DNA of 64,000 nucleotides from Sphaerochaeta pleomorpha str. Grapes. GTDB lineage: Bacteria > Spirochaetota > Spirochaetia > Sphaerochaetales > Sphaerochaetaceae. The position numbers were made by a program, and so were the translations under genes. The stretch lies in the NCBI RefSeq assembly GCF_000236685.1, contig NC_016633.1:2542001-2606000 (forward strand). The letters are read 5' to 3'. The notes under the pieces were generated by a model that had not been told where the DNA came from, ran no database searches, and was given only the letters and a program-made list of their open reading frames with translations. Shown here piece by piece: positions 1 to 8,162 of this stretch (position 1 is its first letter; the number at the start of each line of letters is the position of its first letter).

Positions 1-2232
1 AATGCAATCATTTACCATGACATGATATCGGTGGTTCTGCTGTTTTACATACCAGGAACCCTTGTGTGGGCATTGGTCGCATTTGAGCATCAAGGAATCA
101 TGGCGGAAACAGCTCCTGCTTATAAACAGGGGAGGTGCATACAACGTTCCTACTCTGGAGGGCTCAAACGGCCATCGCTCAGATGCAAAGGAATCATTTT
201 CCATCCAGAGATATCCTCCTGCCAGACTTGGATAAATCTGTAAAGCCATCTTGGCAGCCTCGCTGTTTGCAAGATAGAGGTAGGTGTCGAAAAAGCAGTG
301 TACGTCCGGGTTTCTCTTTGCCCAGCGAATCTGGGCGATATTATTCAACCCGATAAGCGTTCTTTCCAGATAGTTTCCTTCTTTGAGCATACGTACGATT
401 GTATCGAGGCTTTTGTAATACCGTTCTTCTTCGAACATCACAGGAGAGAGGGGCAGGTAGAAAAGATCATTTTCGAAAAACAGCAATCCTTCTATCTTTT
501 TCCCGCTTTCCAGCATTGATGCAACCTGATAGATGTCGAGGTACGGCAACCCTTCCTTTGTACAGAGCTTTTCCCTGCTTGGTAGGGTTACCATATCGGC
601 TTTTCTTTCAGATGCAGGGAAAACAACTTCACTTTCCAACCAATTGGCAAGTTTCTTGTCAAGGATTCCGTACCAGTCACGTCTGATCGATTTCAGAACG
701 GAAAGGGGCAGAAATACCTCTTCGTCCTTCAATCCGGTCTCATTCGTATAGGATAGTGAACCCAAGGTACAGTAGGACGTATCACTCTGGGAAAAAATAG
801 TCTCAAGGTGATGGGTCAAGTCCTGGCTTTTTTTGGCCACCGAAATATCGGCCGGGTAGTTCTGATTAATCTTTTCGCCCATGAAACTGGTTTGGAGGGA
901 GATCCCTTCTTTTCCTATTCTTACTTCCAGGTCCAAGGGATATTTCACCGTCTGCACACTCTCATTGAGCAAGGCAGGGTTCTGGTCGTGGGCACTGATC
1001 AGATACAGGGTTTCCCCTGCATGGGGGATCGGACCGGAACGGGGTATTTCGATCTCTACTGTTTCGCCTTTGTATGCATAGGTGATACTATTTCCCTTGT
1101 TGTCATAGATTCCACTGAGGCTGAATTTGACCGTATCGATTGGCTGGTTGATGCCTTTTGTAAAAAACATGATGCCATCGCGGATAGCAAGGTTGCATTT
1201 GGTTGTCACCACTGCATAGTCGCCTTTGACAACGAGAACCTGTGCAGCCGGGATACCCCTGTGCCCAGGATAGCTCGTGCTGCCCAAGGTAGGTTTCTTT
1301 CTTGGTACGAACGATTGGCTGGTCCTTCCGTAGCCAGTGAGCCAGCCTCCGGTCTGTCTTCGGGCAAATACGACTGAAAGGCTCTCTTCGAGCGCTTGTT
1401 TTTCTTCTTCCGTTGCTGTTCCGTCGAGGACAGAACGATAATATTTGCTGGCAGCCTCGCTGTAGGCGGGTCCCTTCATGCGGCCTTCAACCTTCAGGCT
1501 TTCGATACCCATCTCATCAAGGGCCTTTGCTGCCTCGCCTCCCTTGAGGTCACTCATGGAAAAATACCATCCGGTTGTTTTTCCTTCGGGTACAGGGGAG
1601 AGAGCTTCAGAAACTTCCTTGTCCCCTTCGAGGGAGAACCAGGAACGGCAGATCTGTGCACAGGCCCCGCAGTTGGCGCTGCGGCCGCAAAGTTGCTGGC
1701 TTGCCGTACAGAGACCGGAAAATCCATAGCAAAGGGCCCCATGGATAAATACTTTCAACTCGATATCGGGACAGGCTTCCCGTATTACCTGGATTTCTTC
1801 AAGTGTCAATTCCCTAGAAAGGACGACACGTTCGAATCCCATATCCTGCATTTGTCTCACGCCTTCAATAGTATGGACAGCAAGCTGTGTGCTTCCATGC
1901 AGGCTCAGCGAGGGGAACTGGGTTTTGATGAGGTGGGCGATACCCAGGTCCTGGACAATGACTCCATCGCAACCGATGAAGGAAATCTGGCGTAGAAGTT
2001 TTACCGCATCACTAAGTTGTTCATCGGTAATGATTGTATTTACCGTTACATAGATTTTTTTCTGTTGCTCATTTGCTACCTGCTTGAGTTTTGCCAGGTC
2101 TTCAAAGTTGAAATTGGTAGCTTCTTTTCTTGCAGAGAACCTGTGCATGCCAAGATAAACGGCATCGGCACCTTCTTTGAAGGCTACCAGGGCTGCCTGG
2201 AGAGATCCTGCGGGCAGTGCTAATTCAGTCAT
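1..2232 (-). CDS. Peptidase U32 family protein (RlhA/TrhP-like), C-terminus cut by window start
   Basis: Open for 744 codons from ATG 2230-2232 to the window edge without a stop. A Shine-Dalgarno-like AAAGGATGT precedes the start. The N-terminal half (MTELALPAGSLQAALVAFKE) is a typical U32 TIM-barrel start, and residues 160-179 (KVFIHGALCYGFSGLCTASQ) are the U32 signature. Cysteines at about 168, 175, 182, 188, 191 and 195 could hold an Fe-S cluster. Characterised relatives (RlhA, TrhP) hydroxylate 23S rRNA or tRNA rather than acting as proteases, so an RNA-hydroxylation role is inferred. A second Cys cluster lies near residues 715-725. The length exceeds E. coli RlhA, as in the longer U32 subfamily with an extra C-terminal domain. 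It follows the sugar symporter on the same strand but has its own promoter. Confidence 0.9.
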   Translation of the reverse strand, partial: MTELALPAGSLQAALVAFKEGADAVYLGMHRFSARKEATNFNFEDLAKLKQVANEQQKKIYVTVNTIITDEQLSDAVKLLRQISFIGCDGVIVQDLGIAHLIKTQFPSLSLHGSTQLAVHTIEGVRQMQDMGFERVVLSRELTLEEIQVIREACPDIELKVFIHGALCYGFSGLCTASQQLCGRSANCGACAQICRSWFSLEGDKEVSEALSPVPEGKTTGWYFSMSDLKGGEAAKALDEMGIESLKVEGRMKGPAYSEAASKYYRSVLDGTATEEEKQALEESLSVVFARRQTGGWLTGYGRTSQSFVPRKKPTLGSTSYPGHRGIPAAQVLVVKGDYAVVTTKCNLAIRDGIMFFTKGINQPIDTVKFSLSGIYDNKGNSITYAYKGETVEIEIPRSGPIPHAGETLYLISAHDQNPALLNESVQTVKYPLDLEVRIGKEGISLQTSFMGEKINQNYPADISVAKKSQDLTHHLETIFSQSDTSYCTLGSLSYTNETGLKDEEVFLPLSVLKSIRRDWYGILDKKLANWLESEVVFPASERKADMVTLPSREKLCTKEGLPYLDIYQVASMLESGKKIEGLLFFENDLFYLPLSPVMFEEERYYKSLDTIVRMLKEGNYLERTLIGLNNIAQIRWAKRNPDVHCFFDTYLYLANSEAAKMALQIYPSLAGGYLWMENDSFASERWPFEPSRVGTLYAPPLFISRSCFRHDSLMLKCDQCPHKGSWYVKQQNHRYHVMVNDCI

Positions 2233-2273
2233 GATACATCCTTTGGCCCATTCCGGTAGGAATGTCCATCATG

Positions 2274-2302
2274 ACGATAGCCTCCCACCTCTTTTCTGTC
2301 AA
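2274..2302 (-). promoter_or_regulatory. Sigma70-type promoter for the U32 gene
   Basis: On the minus strand TTGACA (2297-2302) is followed after exactly 17 nt by TATCGT (2274-2279). It overlaps the stop codon of the upstream symporter gene, so the U32 gene can be transcribed independently. A small dyad CATTCC-ggta-GGAATG (2249-2264) lies in the resulting leader. Confidence 0.55.
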
Positions 2303-3666
2303 TCTGATAGCGGGACGGCAACTACACCCCGTTTATGCAATTCCACAACAATCTGGGCGTGCCGTTTCTCATTGAGAGGGTAAAAGGCTATGGGAATAAT
2401 TCCCAGAATGCTTGAGAAAAATGGGATAAAAGCAGTGAGGGAATGTATGCCTGACAGAACCTGCTGGGATTGGGGTGCATTGGGAATGTACCCTAAAGCG
2501 GACAGTGAGGCGGCTATCATAACTGAGGTAACTGCTGCAGTGAGTTTTGCAAGGAAGGTTTGGCTTGAAAAAATAGTTCCCTCGGTCCTTTTCCCGGTTT
2601 GTAATTCCCCATACTCGATGGTGTCTGCAATCATGGCAGTCTGGATGACTTGCGGACTTGCCATCCCAAGGCTGCTGATGCAGTTGAATGCCAGCAAGAG
2701 GCCGAAGTTGTTCCATCCGACAAAATAAAATCCCAACGAGCCAAGGGCGTAGATTGCATAGTATCCTATGCAGGCAGCCTTTTTCCCAAAACGCCTGCAA
2801 AAGTAGGGAACAGTCGCGATACCGATGAGAATGAAAGGAATGTTTGCCCCTGCGAAAAGGGTGAACATCATTTCGTTGCCCAGATTGTATTTCGCATAGT
2901 AGATAAGCATTGAGAGTTTTGCTGTCTGGCCTATGCCTGTAAAAAACCCGCTGACAATTACCAGCATCAGGGGCTTGTTACTGGTGAATGTTTTGATAAT
3001 ATCCTTGAAAGACGCTTTTTCCTTGTTGCTTGGCTGGACCCGTTCTCTCACAAAGAAGAATGTCAGGGCAAAGCAGGCAACGGTAAGGATGCTGTAACAG
3101 AGGGCAGTCAACTGATAACCCCTTGCCGGGCTCTTTGGGGAAGAAAAGAGCTTGATAAGGGGCTGGGTGCACAAGGTGGCAATGGCAATGGCAATTGTCG
3201 CAATGAAACGTGGATAGACTACAACGCTGTTTCTCTCGTTTGTATCCTCGGTGATGGCACTGCTTAAGGCCCAGAAAGGAACATCGCTTGCGGTGTAGAT
3301 CATACCAAAGCAAATATAGGTAACGGCAGCCCAGGCTATTTTCCCCGTCATTGACAAAGAGGGGGTGCTGAAGGAGGCGACAGCAAAGGGGACAAAGAGA
3401 ATCGGGGTAAAGATAAGGTAGGGTCTGAATTTTCCCCAGCGGGTGCGTGTTTTATCGGCAAACATACCCATCATCGGATCGTTGATTGCATCCCAGAGCT
3501 TTGCCAATAGGAGGATTGTTCCTGCAACGGAGGGGAGTATCCCAAAGATATCCGTATAGAAAAAAAGCAAGAAGTTTGCCATGAGGCTGTAAATCATATT
3601 TTGGCCGAAACAACCAAAACCATAGGCAAGTTTCTCAGTTGTCTTGATAGGGTTTGTATTATTCAT
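2299..3666 (-). CDS. GPH-family (MelB/YicJ-like) sugar:cation symporter
   Basis: A 455-residue integral membrane protein with about 12 hydrophobic segments. The N-terminus (KLAYGFGCFGQNMIYSLMAN) and the motif DAINDPMMGMFADKTRTRWG (about residues 59-78) are diagnostic of glycoside-pentoside-hexuronide symporters, which import sugars with H+ or Na+. The loop RTRWGKFRPYL after TM2 is the conserved cytoplasmic motif. Substrate cannot be read from sequence; family members carry melibiose, xylosides, glucuronides or similar. No Shine-Dalgarno is obvious before ATG 3664-3666. It diverges from the cyclic-nucleotide-domain gene at 3784. Confidence 0.88.
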   Translation of the reverse strand: MNNTNPIKTTEKLAYGFGCFGQNMIYSLMANFLLFFYTDIFGILPSVAGTILLLAKLWDAINDPMMGMFADKTRTRWGKFRPYLIFTPILFVPFAVASFSTPSLSMTGKIAWAAVTYICFGMIYTASDVPFWALSSAITEDTNERNSVVVYPRFIATIAIAIATLCTQPLIKLFSSPKSPARGYQLTALCYSILTVACFALTFFFVRERVQPSNKEKASFKDIIKTFTSNKPLMLVIVSGFFTGIGQTAKLSMLIYYAKYNLGNEMMFTLFAGANIPFILIGIATVPYFCRRFGKKAACIGYYAIYALGSLGFYFVGWNNFGLLLAFNCISSLGMASPQVIQTAMIADTIEYGELQTGKRTEGTIFSSQTFLAKLTAAVTSVMIAASLSALGYIPNAPQSQQVLSGIHSLTAFIPFFSSILGIIPIAFYPLNEKRHAQIVVELHKRGVVAVPLSD

Positions 3667-3783
3667 AATATAAGGAAAAGTGTATCACATTGGCTCCGGC
3701 TTGCAAGATGAAAGAACCGTATCTTGAATTATATGACTTCTGCGGAGTATAATTACGTACAAATACGGATAAGGAGGTTACCT

Positions 3784-4332
3784 ATGCAGAAAAAAACAGA
3801 TGCTGGAAACTTGATAGTCGAGGTAGTCAAGGATACGGTCATTTACGAGCAGGGTGCCCCCTGTTCTACTATGTTCCTGCTTCGAAGCGGTACTGTTGGG
3901 TTGTTTCTCAACTACAGGACACCCGAGCAATTTGAGCTGGTAGAGATTTCCCTTTCCGGTTCCAGCCTCGGAGAAATGGGATTGTTTACAAAAGAGCCCA
4001 GGAATGCAACAGCGGTTGCCATGACCGATTGTGTGTTGGTAGAGATTTCCAAGGAAAAGTTCCCGGCCTTTATTGAAGCCCATCCCCAAGAGACCCAACA
4101 GATTATCCTTGATTTGAGCCAACGATTCAAAATGGCAGTAGAGGAAGTCAAGAATGAGCAGCTTATCATACAGGAGTGCTTCGAGGCACTCAAAGAGGCC
4201 CAGCTTACCAAGAAAGACACCTTAAAGGAGAGGATAAAAAGGATTTCTGATTTCCTTCTGGATATCCCCAAGGATGTTCCTCCCGATTTGTATCTGAGTT
4301 TCAATTCCCGGTTTCATGGTTCCATGTTATAG
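3784..4332 (+). CDS. Cyclic nucleotide-binding domain protein without DNA-binding domain
   Basis: The 182-residue product starts at ATG 3784, preceded by AAGGAGG at 3772-3778; an upstream in-frame ATG at 3724 has no such site. Residues 10-115 form a CAP-type cNMP fold with the phosphate-binding cassette GEMGLFTKEPRNATAVA, equivalent to the GELALMYxxPRAATV of CAP. The C-terminal 65 residues are charged and helical and show no helix-turn-helix, so it is not a CRP-type transcription factor. It may sense a nucleotide and act through protein contacts; that is inference. A second stand-alone cNMP protein lies at 22520-23005. Confidence 0.8.
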   Translation: MQKKTDAGNLIVEVVKDTVIYEQGAPCSTMFLLRSGTVGLFLNYRTPEQFELVEISLSGSSLGEMGLFTKEPRNATAVAMTDCVLVEISKEKFPAFIEAHPQETQQIILDLSQRFKMAVEEVKNEQLIIQECFEALKEAQLTKKDTLKERIKRISDFLLDIPKDVPPDLYLSFNSRFHGSML

Positions 4333-4374
4333 AGTTTCTATTATACGAAGTTAATTTCAGGTTTCTTTTCCCCC

Positions 4375-4446
4375 TGTATACAATTTCTATTGATAAACAA
4401 TTCAAAAAATTGTAAATTCAGTAAACAATTCTAAACTTTGTTTAGA
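4375..4446 (+). promoter_or_regulatory. pckG promoter with three nested dyads
   Basis: The AT-rich region upstream of pckG holds TGTATACA (4375-4382), then a candidate -35 TTGATA (4390-4395), 17 nt, and a -10 TAAATT (4413-4418). Dyad ACAATT-n5-AATTGT (4397-4413) sits in the promoter spacer, and the perfect dyad TCTAAAC-ttt-GTTTAGA (4430-4446) sits at about the transcription start. This arrangement suits repression of gluconeogenesis. The regulator is not identified. Confidence 0.5.
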
Positions 4447-4487
4447 GTTGCGTTAAGAAAATGAAATACTAATTGAAGGAGTAGTCC

Positions 4488-6317
4488 ATGAACGTAAATG
4501 AAATCAAGCATGATGGGCTAAAAAAATGGCTTGCGGATTTTATATCCCTTACCACCCCCGATGCAGTTATCGTAGCAGACGGTAGTTCAGCCCAATATGA
4601 TGAACTTATCGATGCTCAGGTCGCAAGCGGTCTTGCTACAAGACTTAACCCCGAAAAAAAACCAGGTAGTGTTCTGTATCTCTCAGATCCTTCCGACGTA
4701 GCCCGTGTTGAAAAACGTACCTACATCTCTTCTATCACCGAAGAGGCAGCAGGCCCTACCAACAACTGGATGGATCCCGCTGTTTTGAAGAAGGAAATGA
4801 CTGAACTGTATCGTGGATGCATGAAAGGCCGCACGATGTACGTGATTCCTTTCTCCATGGGTCCCATTGGCTCTCCTATTTCCAAAATCGGCGTTGAACT
4901 CACTGACAGTGCCTATGTTGTCTGCAATATGATGATCATGACCCGTGTAGGTGAAAAAGTTCTCGAGCAGCTTGGTACCGACGGATATTTTGTTCCTTGT
5001 TACCACTCTGTCGGCAAACCCCTCGCTGAAGGTGAGTCTGACAATGGCATCTGGCCTTGTGCCCCGATGGACAAGAAGTATATCTCACACTTCCCTGAGA
5101 CCCGTGAGATCTGGTCCTATGGTTCAGGCTACGGCGGGAACGCTTTGCTTGGCAAGAAGTGTCTTGCCCTTCGCATCGCTTCTGTCCTCGCCCGTGATGA
5201 AGGCTGGCTCGCAGAGCACATGTTGATCCTCAAGATTACCAGCCCTGAAGGAAAGAGCCGTTTTGTAACCGGTGCATTCCCCTCAGCCTGCGGAAAGACC
5301 AACCTCGCTATGTTGGTTCCGACCATTCCCGGCTGGAAAGTCGAGACTGTCGGTGACGACATTGCCTGGATGAAATACGGTTCTGACGGACAGCTCTATG
5401 CTATCAACCCAGAAGCCGGTTTCTTCGGTGTAGCCCCTGGTACCTCTGACGAATCCAACCACAATGCACTCGTTGCAGCTTCTTCCAATACCATCTTCAC
5501 CAACGTCGCCTTGACCGAGGACAATGATGTATGGTGGGAAGGGATCGGCTACGATGCTCCTGGCAAGTTGATCGACTGGAACGGTAACGAATGGATACAG
5601 AACAAGGCTGACAAGAGCCAGAAACCTGCTGCCCACCCGAATGCCCGTTTTACAGCACCTGCAAAACAATGCCCGAGCATTGCCTCCGAATGGGAAGACC
5701 CAAGGGGTGTTCCTATCAGTGCAATCCTCTTTGGCGGACGCCGCCCGAAGACCATTCCTTTGGTACACAGAAGCCATGACTGGAACCACGGTGTCTTCCT
5801 TGGTTCAATCGTCGGTTCCGAAGTTACCGCAGCTGCCCTCGACGTCAAGGCCGGAACCATCCGCCGCGACCCGTTTGCCATGCTGCCGTTCTGCGGATAC
5901 AACATGGGCGATTACTTCCAGCATTGGTTGGATGTAGGCCATGCTGCCCCTGACCAGGACAAGCTTCCCAAGATTTTCTACGTCAACTGGTTCCGCAAAA
6001 CTGCCGAAGGCAAGTGGTTGTGGCCTGGTTACGGCGAGAACAGCCGTGTCCTCAAGTGGGTATTCGAGAGCTGCGAAGGCACTGCAAAGTCTGTTGATAC
6101 CCCCATTGGTATCATGCCGACCATCGATGCCATTGATCGCCCTGAAGGGGTAACCGAAGAAGATATGAAAGAGCTTTTGGCTGTTGATATCGACGGTTGG
6201 CTCAATGAAGTCGCAGATATCCGTGCGAACCACTACCCGAAGTTTGGCAAGCACCTCCCCGGCGAGCTTGCAACCTTCCTTGACACCCTTGAGTCAAACC
6301 TCAAAGCTGCCAAGTAA
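4488..6317 (+). CDS. pckG: Phosphoenolpyruvate carboxykinase (GTP)
   Basis: This 609-residue cytosolic enzyme interconverts oxaloacetate + GTP and PEP + CO2 + GDP. The length fits the GTP-dependent class. The P-loop [15 protein letters not shown] (about residues 261-275) contains the hyper-reactive Cys typical of this class, and the segment around residues 405-435 ([20 protein letters not shown]) is the conserved substrate and nucleotide region. Start ATG 4488 follows GAAGGAGTAG. In fermentative bacteria it may work in the PEP-carboxylating direction toward C4 acids; that direction is inference. It is monocistronic, with its own promoter and a terminator at 6348. Confidence 0.97.
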   Translation: MNVNEIKHDGLKKWLADFISLTTPDAVIVADGSSAQYDELIDAQVASGLATRLNPEKKPGSVLYLSDPSDVARVEKRTYISSITEEAAGPTNNWMDPAVLKKEMTELYRGCMKGRTMYVIPFSMGPIGSPISKIGVELTDSAYVVCNMMIMTRVGEKVLEQLGTDGYFVPCYHSVGKPLAEGESDNGIWPCAPMDKKYISHFPETREIWSYGSGYGGNALLGKKCLALRIASVLARDEGWLAEHMLILKITSPEGKSRFVTGAFPSACGKTNLAMLVPTIPGWKVETVGDDIAWMKYGSDGQLYAINPEAGFFGVAPGTSDESNHNALVAASSNTIFTNVALTEDNDVWWEGIGYDAPGKLIDWNGNEWIQNKADKSQKPAAHPNARFTAPAKQCPSIASEWEDPRGVPISAILFGGRRPKTIPLVHRSHDWNHGVFLGSIVGSEVTAAALDVKAGTIRRDPFAMLPFCGYNMGDYFQHWLDVGHAAPDQDKLPKIFYVNWFRKTAEGKWLWPGYGENSRVLKWVFESCEGTAKSVDTPIGIMPTIDAIDRPEGVTEEDMKELLAVDIDGWLNEVADIRANHYPKFGKHLPGELATFLDTLESNLKAAK

Positions 6318-6347
6318 CTGTTTCGCTTTCCTTTGATTTAGCTAATC

Positions 6348-6382
6348 AAGACGGTCTTTCCTGAGGGAGAGGCCGTCTTTTA
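6348..6382 (+). terminator. Rho-independent terminator after pckG
   Basis: AAGACGG (6348-6354) pairs with CCGTCTT (6373-6379), followed by a short T run, about 30 nt after the pckG stop. Confidence 0.75.
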
Positions 6383-6481
6383 CATGAGGGCCATCTCCTT
6401 CTGTTGGTTTTCTCTGGATTGTTTTCAGAAATTCACCCTTTCAATATTTTTTTTTTTGATGTTCTCAGCTATAATGCGTTT

Positions 6482-6487
6482 TATACT
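6482..6487 (+). promoter_or_regulatory. -10-like box 6 nt before the WYL gene start
   Basis: TATACT ends 6 nt before ATG 6494 and no Shine-Dalgarno is present, which fits a leaderless transcript. A second TATAAT at 6470-6475 is an alternative. Confidence 0.4.
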
Positions 6488-6493
6488 CTTGCT

Positions 6494-7447
6494 ATGAGCA
6501 AAATCGAACGAGTCTTTTACATCAACAAAAAAATCCTTGAAGAAGGAAAAGTAACGACCCAGCAGGTAGCAGAAAAATATGAGATTTCCACCCGGCAGGT
6601 AATGAGGGATTTCGATTACCTGCGTGATAATTTGAAAGCACCCATCGCCTATGACCATAATCAGAAAGGGTATATCTATACCGAGCATTTTTCCCTGCTT
6701 TCCAACACAAACGAACGTATGCTGGTGCTCAATGCAATATTTAGGAGTCTGGCAGAGTCCCAAGGGGTCATGTCAGTCGTTACCGAGATGATAACCCAGG
6801 GCATTGATAGTGGGGTAGACCAGGATTACAAGGCCCTTACCGATAAAATTGTTTTCATTACCCCCATCCAGGATTGGCCTGACTATTCGATTTTCAACAA
6901 AGTATGTTCCGCAATGAAAAGCAGCGAACGCATGACCATGCATTACCACAATGGACAGGGAGAAGCTACCGTACGGCATATCGAACCCTTGCGGTTGGTC
7001 AACTATAGTGGTCGATGGTATTTGCTTGCCTTTGATTTGAAGCACCGCGAGTTGAGAATTTTCCACCTTTCGAGGATTGAGGATATCAATGCCATCGTCG
7101 GGGATTTTTTTCATTCCTCCTTCACCGAGGATCAGCTCAATACCTTTATTCATGGTGGATACGGAATTTTTATGGGGAGTGAGAGTATCAACGTTACCTT
7201 CCGGATCTTCGGGAGTGCCGTACATACTGTCGCTACCCAGACCTGGCATAAAGAGCAGAAAGTCAAACACCTGCAGGTAGAGGGGAAAGAAGTTCTGGAA
7301 GTAACCCTCCCTGTTGCGAATATGCAGGAAATCTTGTCGAAAGTGCTTTCCTTTGGTTCTGCTGCAAGGCCTGTATCGCCTCCCTCCTTTGTTGATGCAT
7401 GGAAAGCGACAGTGCTCAAGATGCAGAGTCTGGCAGAAGAACTGTAA
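6494..7447 (+). CDS. WYL-domain transcriptional regulator (YafY/DeoR-like HTH)
   Basis: The 317-residue protein begins MSKIERVFYINKKILEEGKV. The first 60 residues are a winged helix (TTQQVAEKYEISTRQVMRDF), followed by a WYL domain whose core is NYSGRWYLLAFDLKHRELRI (about residues 175-194), and a C-terminal WCX-type segment. WYL domains bind nucleic acids or small ligands and control defence, DNA-damage or metabolic genes. The upstream in-frame ATG at 6404 was rejected because its 30 extra residues are unlike the family. No Shine-Dalgarno precedes 6494; a -10-like TATACT lies 6 nt upstream. The target is unknown, but the small-ORF pair just downstream carries a dyad and is an obvious candidate. 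Confidence 0.85.
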   Translation: MSKIERVFYINKKILEEGKVTTQQVAEKYEISTRQVMRDFDYLRDNLKAPIAYDHNQKGYIYTEHFSLLSNTNERMLVLNAIFRSLAESQGVMSVVTEMITQGIDSGVDQDYKALTDKIVFITPIQDWPDYSIFNKVCSAMKSSERMTMHYHNGQGEATVRHIEPLRLVNYSGRWYLLAFDLKHRELRIFHLSRIEDINAIVGDFFHSSFTEDQLNTFIHGGYGIFMGSESINVTFRIFGSAVHTVATQTWHKEQKVKHLQVEGKEVLEVTLPVANMQEILSKVLSFGSAARPVSPPSFVDAWKATVLKMQSLAEEL

Positions 7448-7477
7448 AAATTGGGAAAATAGCATTTTTTTATTGTC

Positions 7478-7496
7478 TATGACATTCTATGTCATA
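7478..7496 (+). promoter_or_regulatory. Perfect 8-bp dyad upstream of the small-ORF pair
   Basis: TATGACAT-tct-ATGTCATA is a 19-bp perfect inverted repeat 42 nt upstream of the first small ORF and 30 nt after the WYL regulator. It has the size of a dimeric operator. There is no T run, so it is unlikely to be a terminator. Confidence 0.55.
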
Positions 7497-7537
7497 CCTA
7501 AAGGATTATCCTTTGACCATACAGCAAAGGAGAATCT

Positions 7538-7717
7538 ATGAGCCTACAATCAAACAATTCTACCGGTTTTTCTACCAAGGAGCAGGAACAGTATCCCCAC
7601 TGGCTTGATACTCTGACCAATTCGGGATTAGATCTGGTTGCCTTGGTAATCCTTGCTACGGTTTTTTCACCGGTTCTTGTTGTGTTCGGAGCTTTTTCTC
7701 CTATTTTTCGGAGGTAG
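7538..7717 (+). CDS. Small single-span membrane protein, unknown function
   Basis: This 59-codon ORF begins at ATG 7538, seven nucleotides after an AAGGAGA Shine-Dalgarno, and ends with TAG at 7715. Residues 1-28 are polar (MSLQSNNSTGFSTKEQEQYP...). Residues 31-55 (LDLVALVILATVFSPVLVVF) form one transmembrane helix, and the tail SPIFRR is basic, predicting an outside N-terminus. The second small gene starts four nucleotides after its stop, so the two are probably translated together. I do not recognise a family. Confidence 0.6.
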   Translation: MSLQSNNSTGFSTKEQEQYPHWLDTLTNSGLDLVALVILATVFSPVLVVFGAFSPIFRR

Positions 7718-7721
7718 CACG

Positions 7722-7979
7722 ATGGGAAAAAAGGAATTGGAAAAAACGCGTCCCGGAAGAAAACTGGGAGCAGAGAAACGTCGTTTGGCACGGACCTATC
7801 TTCGTGAGTTCTATGAAACAGAATCGTTTTTGCAGATACCGCAGAAATATCGACTTGCTATCCTGGAACTTTGCCCGGTCAAAGAAAGCCACACAACACT
7901 ATTGCATGCAGAAGTCAATTGCTGGGAAAATCCAGCAAGGCCCAATCGTGAAAAACAGAATTCACTGCTCTTAGCCTAA
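7722..7979 (+). CDS. Small basic protein, unknown function, coupled to the preceding small membrane protein
   Basis: The 85-residue product starts at ATG 7722 after GGAGG (7710-7714), which lies inside the end of the preceding ORF. It is soluble and basic at the N-terminus (KKELEKTRPGRKLGAEKRRL). A mid-section, YLREFYETESFLQIPQKYRL, looks helical. One Cys is in ELCPVKES and another in VNCWENP. I recognise no family. The tight spacing, strong ribosome sites and upstream dyad argue that the pair is real. Confidence 0.6.
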   Translation: MGKKELEKTRPGRKLGAEKRRLARTYLREFYETESFLQIPQKYRLAILELCPVKESHTTLLHAEVNCWENPARPNREKQNSLLLA

Positions 7980-8050
7980 TTCAGAGGGGATAAAATTGAT
8001 GTTTAGCAAAATTATTGAATATTTATGCAATGACACTCTTCCCCTCCTGT

Positions 8051-8155
8051 AAGGTTTCTGGGTAGGATGGAGAGACTTCCTAGAAAGTCTACATCTTACC
8101 CCCAGTCTGCACGTAATTTTTTTGTGCGGTTCTTTTTTTGTGCAGGCCGAAGGAG
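8051..8155 (+). promoter_or_regulatory. Structured 5' leader of the uracil/xanthine permease
   Basis: A long hairpin is formed by CTGG/GGTAGGATG (8058-8069) pairing with CATCTTACC/CCCAG (8092-8105). It encloses an inner perfect stem AGACTT (8073-8078)-cctaga-AAGTCT (8085-8090). Downstream, CTGCAC (8107-8112) can pair with either of two later GTGC segments, separated by T-rich tracts at 8117 and 8133. This looks like a regulatory leader with alternative folds. It does not match the purine riboswitch consensus as I know it. Confidence 0.4.
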
Positions 8156-8162
8156 CTATTCT

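Noticed and set aside
22-2383. Many plus-strand ORFs of 60-200 codons
   Set aside because: They are antisense to the U32 gene, which is open for 744 codons and carries clear family motifs.
8067-8162. Upstream ATG giving a 32-residue longer permease
   Set aside because: It would translate the leader hairpin and lacks a ribosome site; ATG 8163 has a good one and fits the family.
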